Shown here piece after piece: positions 44,856-51,541 of a stretch of DNA of 58,288 nucleotides. Each line of letters opens with the position of its first letter. Position 1 is the first letter of the stretch. Origin of the DNA: Streptomyces sp. GKU 895 (lineage in GTDB: Bacteria; Actinomycetota; Actinomycetes; Streptomycetales; Streptomycetaceae); assembly GCA_002027195.1 (NCBI GenBank), contig MWJO01000045.1, positions 1 to 58,288 of the forward strand, in the 5' to 3' direction. The notes beneath the pieces were generated by a model, which had not been told where the DNA came from, made no database searches, and saw only the letters and a list, made by a program, of their open reading frames with translations. Made by a program: the position numbers and the translations under genes.

Positions 44856-46099
44856 GCACGCCGTACTACCCCTCTTCATCCCAGAAAGCCGTGGACGTGA
44901 CCGTTCCCCTCGTGCCGACCGTCCCCGAGCAGCCGCAGCAGCAGCCGCAACAGGCCGCCCGGCCCAAGGGCCCGGTCCGCGACCGCTACTTCGATCTGCT
45001 GCGGGCCCTCGCCCTGTTCCGCGTGGTCCTCTACCACCTGACCGGCTGGGCCTGGCTGCCGCTGGTGTTCCCGTCCATGGGCGTGATGTTCGCCCTCGCC
45101 GGCAACCTCATGGCCCGCTCGCTCAAGCGCCCGGCCGTGCAGGTCATCAAGAGCCGCATCCGCCGGCTGCTGCCGCCGCTGTGGGTGCTGGGCGTCGTGG
45201 GCGTCACCGGCATGGTCGTCCAGGGCTGGGGCCCGTCGGACGACGGGCACCCGGGCTGGTGGTGGCTCCATCTCACCTTCTGGGTCCTGCCGTTGAGCGA
45301 CCCGCCGTACGCCGAGGGCCTGCCCGGTGTGCACGGCTACCTCGCCGAGAACTGGGCCGTGGACCTCGCCGGACCGCTCTGGTACATCCGCGCCTACCTC
45401 TGGTACGTCCTGCTGTCGCCGTTCCTCCTCAAGGCGCTGCGCGCCCTGCCGGTCGCCACGGTCTTCGCACCCATCGTGCTGTCCGCCGCCTTCGAGTTCG
45501 GCTACCTCACCCTGCCCGGTGAGCGCATCCCCTCCGCCCTCACCGACTTCAGCACCTTCGGCGCCTGCTGGATCCTCGGCATGGCCCACCAGGAGGGCAT
45601 CCTCAAGCAACTGTCGCGCTACGTCGTCCCGTCCGTCGCGCCCGCCATCGCGCTGCTCGGGCTCTGGTACGCGACCAAGCACGACTTCTCCCAGGGCAAC
45701 GACCTCGACAGCATGCCCTTCGCGCAGGCCCTGTGGTCGCTGGGCACGGTCATGATCCTGCTGCACGTCAGCCCGTCCTGGTCGGAGTGGCCCAAGCGGC
45801 TCAAGCGCTTCGACCGGCCGATCACCCTCCTCAACTCCCGTGCCGTGACGATCTATCTGTGGCACAACACCTGCATCGTCGTCGCGATGACGATCTGGGA
45901 CCGGCTGTGGGGCATCGACCTGATGTGGCAGCACTTCTCCTGGCTCCTGGAGAGCCCGTGGCCGGTGCTGGTCTTCGCCTGGATCCTCATCGGCAGCTGC
46001 ATCGTCTGGTTCGGCTGGGCCGAGGACCTCGCCGCCAAGCGCAGGCCGCAGCTGTGGCCGGACGGATCGCGCGCCAAGTCCGGTTCGCACCGCGCCTGA
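44852..46099 (+). CDS. matA: Acyltransferase family membrane protein (MatA-like)
   Basis: 415 residues, about ten membrane helices, acyltransferase-3 family: FDLLRALALFRVVLYHLTGWAW (with the conserved His; given in outline), MARSLKRPAVQVIKSRIRRL and TIYLWHNTCIVVAMTIWD. It probably transfers acyl groups to the exopolysaccharide made by MatB, or assists its export. A ribosome site GGGAGG lies eight bases before the ATG at 44852, overlapping the expected matB stop (ATGA). In S. coelicolor, matA and matB (SCO2963, SCO2962) lie side by side near smpB, consistent with this neighbourhood. Confidence 0.85.
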   Translation: MSTPYYPSSSQKAVDVTVPLVPTVPEQPQQQPQQAARPKGPVRDRYFDLLRALALFRVVLYHLTGWAWLPLVFPSMGVMFALAGNLMARSLKRPAVQVIKSRIRRLLPPLWVLGVVGVTGMVVQGWGPSDDGHPGWWWLHLTFWVLPLSDPPYAEGLPGVHGYLAENWAVDLAGPLWYIRAYLWYVLLSPFLLKALRALPVATVFAPIVLSAAFEFGYLTLPGERIPSALTDFSTFGACWILGMAHQEGILKQLSRYVVPSVAPAIALLGLWYATKHDFSQGNDLDSMPFAQALWSLGTVMILLHVSPSWSEWPKRLKRFDRPITLLNSRAVTIYLWHNTCIVVAMTIWDRLWGIDLMWQHFSWLLESPWPVLVFAWILIGSCIVWFGWAEDLAAKRRPQLWPDGSRAKSGSHRA

Positions 46100-46108
46100 T
46101 GAGTCATT

Positions 46109-46190
46109 CTCAATTGAGGCTCAAACAGAGTCTCAATTGAAGCTCAAAAACGCGGGACCAGGCTCAATTGAAGCTCAGAAGACTCAAGTA
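46109..46190. repeat. CTCAA-N6-CTCAA direct repeats before the protease gene (regulatory array)
   Basis: Three copies of CTCAATTGA(A/G)GCTCA(A/G) at 46109, 46132 and 46163; within each copy two CTCAA words start exactly 11 bp apart. A further CTCAAGTA follows at 46183. The first copy also contains the palindrome CTCAATTGAG. The array ends about 134 bp before the ATG of the subtilisin-like gene. The same composite element occurs twice before the secreted-protein gene at 49444-50208. One-helical-turn spacing is typical for OmpR/PhoB- or SARP-type regulators. Confidence 0.7.
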
Positions 46191-46323
46191 GCCCTCGCTC
46201 TCGGCTGGTAGCCGGTGGAAGGATCATGCCTGCGCGGCTACGTCGAAGGGGAAAGACGAAACCGTGTCCTGGAGCAACTCCAGGGTAATTCACGGTAATT
46301 CACCTTCCTATTTCGAGAGTCCG

Positions 46324-48698
46324 ATGAAGAGACAGATATGGGTAACGGTCGCCACTTTGATGGCGACCGTGAGCCTCGGAGTGATTCCCGCCTACGCCAC
46401 CGAGATATCGGGCCCGGCGGTCACGGAATCCGATCCGATCGATCCGCCGCTCTACGACGAGACCGCGGACGGCGGGACCGTACGCGTCAATGTCGTCACC
46501 GAGAACCGCGGGGATCTCGCCGACGCGGCGAGCGCCGGTGAGACGCGGTTGTCCTTCCAGACGCTGCCCGTCGTCACGCTCGAGGTGGACAAGGGCGGTC
46601 TGGACGAACTGGCGGCCCAGCCGGGCGTCGTCAGCGTCACCGAGGACGAGCTGGTCGCGCCGTCGCTCGACGAGAGCGTGCCGGTCATCGGCGGCGACAA
46701 GGCCATCGCGGCCGGGAAGACCGGCAAGGGCAGCGCGATCGCCGTCCTGGACACCGGGGTCGCCGCCAACCACCCGTTCCTGAAGGGCCGGGTCACCGCC
46801 GAGGCCTGCTTCTCGCCGGTCGACGCCACCTACGGCGCCACCAGCCTGTGCGGGAACGGCGCGGCCACCCAGGAGGGCACCGGCGCCGCCAACGCCGCCA
46901 CCTGCGCGGCCATCGCCGAGTGCGACCACGGCACCCACGTGGCCGGCATCGCCGCCGGTGACGGCACCGGACTGAGCGGCGCCCCCGCCACCGGGGTCGC
47001 CCCCGGCGCCGACATCGTCGCCATCCAGGTCTTCTCCAAGCTCGACTCCACGAAGTACTGCGGCACCACCACCCCGTGCATCCGCAGCTTCACCAGCGCC
47101 CAGATCGCGGCGCTGGAGAAGGTCCTGGCGCTCAAGCAGGCCGGCACCCCGATCGTCGCCGCCAACCTGAGCCTGGGCTCGGCGAGTTACTCCACCGCCT
47201 GCACCAAGGACGCCCGCAAGACCGTCATCGACAGCCTCTACGAGGCCGGAGTCGCCACCGTCGTCGCGGCGGGCAACAACGGCAGCGCGACCGCGGTGAC
47301 CGCGCCCGCCTGCGTGCCCAACGCGGTCTCGGTCGGCGCCACCACCGATGACGACGAGATCGCCTCCTTCTCCAACCACGGCCCGCTGCTCGACGTCCTC
47401 GCCCCCGGCAACGGCATCATCTCCTCGGTCCCGGGCGGCGGTTACGACTCCAAGAGCGGCACCTCGATGGCCACCCCGCACGTCGCCGGTGCCTTCGCCG
47501 TGCTGCGCCAGGCCTACCCGGACAAGACCCTCGCCGAGCTGGAGGCGCTGCTGAAGTCGAGCGGCGCGCCGGTCACCGACGAGGCGGGCGTGACCGTACC
47601 CCGTATCGACGTCGGCAAGGCGGTCGGCGCCGCGACGCCCCAGCCGGACCCGCAGCCCGCCGACACCACCCGCCGCACGAAGATCCTCAACGACGGCTCC
47701 TACGCCATCCCGGACCTGGGCACCGTCCAGTCGCCCATCACCGTCTCCGGCGTCACCGGCAACGCGCCCAAGACCCTCCAGGTCTCCGTGGCCGTCACCC
47801 ACGAGTGGCTCGGTGAGGTGAAGATCGACCTGGTCGCCCCCGACGTCAGACGTACGCCCTGAAGGCCACCAACGGCACCGACCCGGGCGGCACGCTGACC
47901 AAGACGTACACCGTCGACGCGAGCGTCTCCCCGGCGAGCGGCACCTGGAAGCTCCAGGTCGCCGACAAGTCCGCCGGCGGCACCGGCACCATCGACGACT
48001 GGGCGCTGACGTTCCCGACCCCGTTCGCGAAGACCGCCCCCGCCGCCGTCCCGGACGCGGCCACCCTCACCTCCGAGATCACGGTGGCCGGCGTCACCGG
48101 CAACGCCTCCGGCGCGCTCCAGGCGTCCGTGAACCTCACCCACGAGTGGCTCGGTGAGGTGAAGATCGACCTGGTCGCCCCCGACGGCCGGACGTACGCC
48201 CTGAAGGCCACCAACGGCACCGACCCGGGCGGGACGCTCAGCAAGACGTACACCGTCGACGCGAGCGCCTCCGCGGCCAACGGCACCTGGAAGCTCCTCG
48301 TCGCCGACAAGTCGGCGGGCGGCACCGGCACCCTCAACAACTGGTCGCTGACCTTCCCGTCGATCGAGAGCCAGTCCACGTACGCCATCCCGGACGCCGG
48401 CACGCTCCAGGCGCCGATCAAGCTGACCGGCATCTCCGGCAACGCGCCCAAGACCCTGAAGGTCTCCCTCGCCCTCACGCACGACTGGCTCGGCGAAGTC
48501 AAGATCGACCTGGTCGCCCCGAACGGCCTGGTCTACGCCGTGAAGGCCACCAACGCCACGGACCCGGGCGGCACGCTCGACAAGGTCTACACGGTCGACG
48601 CGAGCGCCTCCCCGATCGCGGGCACCTGGAAGCTCCAGGTCGCCGACAAGTCGGCGGGCGGCACGGGCACGCTGGACGACTGGGCGCTGACCTTCTGA
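46324..48698 (+). CDS. Secreted subtilisin-family serine protease with three P-domain repeats (frameshifted)
   Basis: About 791 residues if corrected. Signal peptide (WVTVATLMATVSLGVIPAYA), an inhibitor-I9-like propeptide (VRVNVVTENRGDL, LPVVTLEVDKGGLDELA), then the S8 domain with Asp in AVLDTGVAANHP (about 142), His in CDHGTHVAG (about 204), Asn in AAGNNGS and Ser in SGTSMATPHVAG (about 380). Three proprotein-convertase-type P domains follow (VTHEWLGEVKIDLVAPDG type). A base is missing near 47843-47846: repeat 1 and repeat 2 are 341 bp apart (expected a multiple of three) while repeats 2 and 3 are 339 bp apart; inserting one base restores a full frame past the false stop at 47862. Paralogue of the gene at 51542-53938. 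Preceded by the CTCAA array. Confidence 0.85.
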
Positions 48699-48713
48699 CA
48701 GCCGTACGACCGA

Positions 48714-48745
48714 AAAGCCCGGCCGGGATCACCCGGCCGGGCTTT
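48714..48745. terminator. Bidirectional hairpin terminator
   Basis: AAAGCCCGGCCGGG (48714-48727) pairs perfectly with CCCGGCCGGGCTTT (48732-48745) over a four-base loop, between the convergent protease and GNAT genes. Confidence 0.95.
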
Positions 48746-48762
48746 CGCGCGTTCGCCGCCGC

Positions 48763-49305
48763 CTATTCCTGCGCGCCCTGCTTCCACTCGTCGGCGAGCA
48801 GGCCCAGGATCACCTCGTCCACGAACTCGCCCATCACCCAGGCCGCGGAGCGCAGGACACCTTCCCGGACGAAACCGTTGCGCTCGGCGGAGCGGAGCAT
48901 CGCGGCGTTGTCCGTCAGCGTCTCGATCTGCAGCCGCTGCAGGCCGCGGACGACGAAGCCGTAGTGGCACAGCACCGCGACCACATCGGTGCCGTAGCCC
49001 TTGCCGCGGGCGGACGGCAGCAGGCCGAGGCCGACGTGGGCGTACCGGTTGTGGGTGTCGAGGCCCCACAGCGTCGCCGCGCCGACCAGCTCGCCGCTCT
49101 CCAGGTCCACCACGGAGAACGGGAAGTTCTCCTGGTCCGTGGGGTCCACCACGAACTTCCCGTCGGTGGTGCTGGGCGGGAGCGGCCGCCAGGGCCTGCC
49201 GTCGGCGCGCGCGGTGTTGACCACGTCGTCGTAGAGCTCGGCCTGGAGAACCGGGATGTCGTCCTCGTGCCGGGCCCGGAGCCCGACCTTGCTGCCTTTA
49301 AGCAT
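48763..49305 (-). CDS. GNAT-family N-acetyltransferase
   Basis: 180 residues, the RimJ/RimL-like subgroup. Recognisable parts: VGLRARHEDDIPVLQ at the N-terminus, the acetyl-CoA loop LGLLPSARGKGYGTDVVAVL (the R/QxxGxG/A motif at RGKGYG) and AMLRSAERNGFVREGVLRSA, which ends the fold. It transfers an acetyl group from acetyl-CoA to an amine; the target may be a protein N-terminus or a small molecule and cannot be told. Clean ATG at 49305; no operon partner. Lies between the two protease paralogues. Confidence 0.9.
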   Translation of the reverse strand: MLKGSKVGLRARHEDDIPVLQAELYDDVVNTARADGRPWRPLPPSTTDGKFVVDPTDQENFPFSVVDLESGELVGAATLWGLDTHNRYAHVGLGLLPSARGKGYGTDVVAVLCHYGFVVRGLQRLQIETLTDNAAMLRSAERNGFVREGVLRSAAWVMGEFVDEVILGLLADEWKQGAQE

Positions 49306-49372
49306 GCAGGCTTCCTATCGGGCCGGACGGGCGCGCGGCAAACGCTTTTGCGCGCGAGAGCGCACGCGGAAA

Positions 49373-49427
49373 ACCGGCAGAGCCGGCCGGGCCGAGCGAG
49401 ATGCTCGACACGACCGGCTCTGCCGGT
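49373..49427. terminator. Hairpin terminator
   Basis: ACCGGCAGAGCCGG (49373-49386) pairs with CCGGCTCTGCCGGT (49414-49427), with a further inner pairing GAGC/GCTC in the loop. It lies just after the stop of the secreted-protein gene (minus strand). Confidence 0.85.
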
Positions 49428-49443
49428 GCGGGACGGGACGGGC

Positions 49444-50208
49444 CTACTTCAGGTAGCCGCCCTTGAAGCCGCTCTGGTCGGCCCAGATGCGCTCACGGGC
49501 GTCCCAGGAGAAGCCGGACCACTTGCCCTGCCAGATGGTCTGCGCGGTGGCGTTGTTCGCCGGGTCTGCGGAGATCCACGTCTGCACCGGGCTGTTGGAG
49601 AACTCCGCGAACGGCACGAAGTTGCGGTGCGAGGCCCAGCCGCCGTAGACCTTCACGACACGGGACGAGGTCGTGCGGTAGTTGACGCCGATCTTCACGG
49701 TCGTCACCTTCACGCCGAAGATGGTGTCGGAGACGGAGTACCAGGCGCTCCGGTCGTAGTACCGGGCGCTCGGGTCGGCGAGCTCCTCGTCGGTGGTCGG
49801 GGGAGTCTCGGTCTCCTCGACGGCGAGGGTGGCCTCCAGGACGACATTGCCGTCCGCGGCCTCCTTTCTCGTCTCGGTGGTGTAGTTCTCCTCGTCGATG
49901 GACTCGATGTCGGAGACGTCCGAGATGAAGTCGCCCAGCTCCTGGCCGCGCTGCGGATCGTTCAGCAGATCGACGAACTGTTCCTTGTCGCCGTCGGAGA
50001 GCGCCGAGTACTGGTCCAGGGTCTCCTGGGCGTCCGAGTCACCGAGCTCCACCTGCTCCACCAGGTAGGCCTCGTAGGCCTCGGGGGTGGTGCCGGTGGT
50101 GTCGTCGGCGAACGCGGAACCCGGCAGGGCCGCCATCGTGATCGCCGCCGCGGTGGCGACGGCGATCCCGACGAGCCGCTGACGGTTCATCTTCGACGTG
50201 GTACGCAT
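49444..50208 (-). CDS. Secreted protein of unknown function
   Basis: 254 residues from the ATG at 50208, preceded by GGAGG at good distance. Signal peptide (RLVGIAVATAAAITMAALPGSAFA, cleaved near AFADD), then an acidic helical section (EAYLVEQVELGDSDAQETLDQYSALSDGD) and a C-terminal domain rich in Trp, Tyr and Val (AWYSVSDTIFGVKVTTVKIG, VYGGWASHRNFVPFAEF, IWQGKWSGFSWDAR). No cysteines and no enzyme motif; I do not recognise the family. It carries the CTCAA-type repeats in its upstream region that also precede the subtilisin-like gene, so the two may be co-expressed; the protein could be a protease substrate or inhibitor, which is speculation. Confidence 0.85.
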   Translation of the reverse strand: MRTTSKMNRQRLVGIAVATAAAITMAALPGSAFADDTTGTTPEAYEAYLVEQVELGDSDAQETLDQYSALSDGDKEQFVDLLNDPQRGQELGDFISDVSDIESIDEENYTTETRKEAADGNVVLEATLAVEETETPPTTDEELADPSARYYDRSAWYSVSDTIFGVKVTTVKIGVNYRTTSSRVVKVYGGWASHRNFVPFAEFSNSPVQTWISADPANNATAQTIWQGKWSGFSWDARERIWADQSGFKGGYLK

Positions 50209-50374
50209 ATCTACTGCCTCCGTTACGTGAATGAGTACACGAACTGAAATAAGCAGTAGGGAAAGCGCGATGATTCGCCCCCCTACAAGCGATTCCGCCT
50301 TTCCCCTTCGGCGTTCTCGCTTGCCTTGATCCTTCCGCATGGAATGGAGGCGGGGGAAGCTCAAAAGGCCTTTC

Positions 50375-50432
50375 CTGAGGATCAATTGAGCTTGCGGGGA
50401 ACTCAAGTCGTTTTACTTGAGGCCCAATTGAG
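50375..50432. repeat. CTCAA-type direct repeats before the secreted-protein gene (regulatory array)
   Basis: Read on the minus strand: CTCAATTGGGCCTCAAG (half-sites at 50432 and 50421) and CTCAATTGATCCTCAGG (half-sites at 50390 and 50379), each pair 11 bp apart. Between them is the dyad CTCAAGT-N6-ACTTGAG (50402-50421). The composite element CTCAATTGnnnCTCA matches the three copies at 46109-46177. The array lies about 165-225 bp upstream of the start at 50208, in the gap after the microprotein gene. Confidence 0.7.
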
Positions 50433-50443
50433 CTTTCCGCGGG

Positions 50444-50548
50444 TCACTTCTTCGCGAGCCAGCGGCCGAGCAGGATCACGCCCGTGATGAAGGCGGCCGC
50501 GACGACGGTGATGACTATCTTCATGCTGGTGTCCATGACGCCGAACAT
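50444..50548 (-). CDS. 34-residue single-helix membrane microprotein
   Basis: A small gene with an excellent ribosome site (AAGGAG, seven bases before the ATG at 50548). The product starts MFGVMDTSMK, has one hydrophobic helix (IVITVVAAAFITGVILLG) and a basic end RWLAKK. It begins 11 bp after the stop of the XRE regulator gene and so is the third member of a DUF2975-XRE-microprotein operon. The build (short hydrophobic helix, positive tail) is shared by small membrane regulators and by type I-like toxic peptides; nothing in the sequence decides between these. Too short for usual gene calling. Confidence 0.72.
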   Translation of the reverse strand: MFGVMDTSMKIVITVVAAAFITGVILLGRWLAKK

Positions 50549-50559
50549 GTCCTGTCTCC

Positions 50560-50793
50560 TTATGACTTGGGGCGGTAGCTGAGCAGATCACCCGGCTGGC
50601 AGTCCAGGACCTCGCAGATCCGGGTGAGGGTGGTGAAGCGGATCGCCTTGGCGCGCCCGTTCTTGAGGACGGACAGGTTGACGTTGGTGACGCCGACGCG
50701 GTGGGCGAGTTCGGTGACGGTCATCCCGCGCTCGCTGAGGAGCCTGTCGAGATGGACCTCGATGTCGTGGCCCTCGTGCTCGTCCTCAGCCAT
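50560..50793 (-). CDS. XRE (Cro/CI, YozG-type) transcriptional regulator
   Basis: 77 residues, one helix-turn-helix domain: HLDRLLSERGMTVTELAHRVGVTNVNLSVLKNGRAKAIRF in outline, then LTRICEVLDCQPGDLLSYRP, the standard ending of the short YozG-like regulators. ATG at 50793 overlaps the stop of the DUF2975 gene by one base (TGATG). Such regulators are regularly coupled to DUF2975 membrane proteins; they are presumed to act on their own promoter, here the long dyad at 51422-51471. The signal they respond to is not known. Confidence 0.9.
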   Translation of the reverse strand: MAEDEHEGHDIEVHLDRLLSERGMTVTELAHRVGVTNVNLSVLKNGRAKAIRFTTLTRICEVLDCQPGDLLSYRPKS

Positions 50794-51407
50794 CAGACGA
50801 CCCCTTCGAGGTCCTCGCGCATGGCGGCGCCGGCGCTGGTGATACGGGCGAAGGTGAGGAGGCCGAGGCCGGTGAACACGGCCATGTAGGGGGCGGACCA
50901 CATGCCCAGCCAGGCTCCCGCGGAAAAGGACGAGGACGTGGTGAGCTCGGCGAGCAGGGCGGCCTTGAGGTTGGACTCGATCAGCTCGGCGACCACACTG
51001 CCGGCCAGCAGCCACCAGCCGAGCACCCGCAGCCGGGAGGCCGTACGCGCGGTGTAGATGCCGTCCCGGGCGGCGCCCTTGAGGAGCTGGTGCAGCAGGA
51101 ACAGGCCGCCGATCAGCAGCAGGGACGAGGGCAGGGTGCTGAGCTCGTCCAGGAGGTGCAGGGACGTGCTGGGGGAGTCCGCGCAGTAGTGGGGGATCGC
51201 GTCGACCGACACCCCTCTCTCGGGAGAGAAGCGATCGGCGCCCACCGACCCGGAGGTCGAGTCGTCGGTCATGCAGACGAGGCCGCTGCCCCAGCCACCG
51301 TGCACGGTTCTGAAGACGACCCCCAGCGTCACCAGCGCCAACAGCACCCGCAGCGCTATCGACACCACCGTCGCCATCGGCTCCAGCATCTTCCGGTCCT
51401 CGGACAT
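50793..51407 (-). CDS. DUF2975 membrane protein
   Basis: 204 residues, four membrane helices (about 14-34, 95-115, 130-150, 165-190), with an extracellular loop between helices 1 and 2 that holds two cysteines (VCMTDDSTS and HYCADSPST). The C-terminal part TASRLRVLGWWLLAGSVVAELIES is characteristic of DUF2975. Upstream of, and coupled to, a YozG-type XRE regulator. A membrane sensor or antiregulator for that protein is a common suggestion, without proof. ATG or nearby start at 51407; the promoter lies in the dyad immediately upstream. Confidence 0.85.
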   Translation of the reverse strand: MSEDRKMLEPMATVVSIALRVLLALVTLGVVFRTVHGGWGSGLVCMTDDSTSGSVGADRFSPERGVSVDAIPHYCADSPSTSLHLLDELSTLPSSLLLIGGLFLLHQLLKGAARDGIYTARTASRLRVLGWWLLAGSVVAELIESNLKAALLAELTTSSSFSAGAWLGMWSAPYMAVFTGLGLLTFARITSAGAAMREDLEGVV

Positions 51408-51421
51408 GATCCCCCGCCTCG

Positions 51422-51471
51422 CTTATCGTTTTTCGATGTATCGAGTTTCGATGTTATCGAGAAACGATAAG
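51422..51471. promoter_or_regulatory. Long dyad in the DUF2975-XRE promoter
   Basis: Outer arms CTTATCGTTT (51422-51431) and AAACGATAAG (51462-51471) are perfectly complementary; inside are several TCGAT/ATCGA words (TCGATGTATCGA, TTTCGAT, TTATCGAG). The stretch is AT-rich for this genome and lies 15-64 bp before the operon start. It is a likely autoregulatory operator for the XRE protein and may contain the promoter. Confidence 0.7.
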
Positions 51472-51480
51472 CCGTGCAAG

Positions 51481-51522
51481 CGACTGCGCCCCCGCACCGG
51501 AACAGGTGCGGGGGCGCAGTCG
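51481..51522. terminator. Strong hairpin terminator of the second protease gene
   Basis: CGACTGCGCCCCCGCACC (51481-51498) pairs perfectly with GGTGCGGGGGCGCAGTCG (51505-51522) over six bases. It lies just after the stop of the protease gene (minus strand) and before the DUF2975 operon's promoter. Confidence 0.93.
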
Positions 51523-51541
51523 CAGGGTGGTTGACCGGGCG

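Noticed and set aside
44856..45522. C-terminal extension of the MatB-like protein to 45522
   Set aside because: It reads the matA gene in the wrong frame and gives low-complexity Arg/Pro/Ala sequence. The natural stop is most likely the TGA overlapping the matA ATG.
46109..46190. CRISPR array
   Set aside because: The repeat units are short and the spacing is 23 and 31 bp with partial similarity; no cas genes. A regulatory array explains it better.
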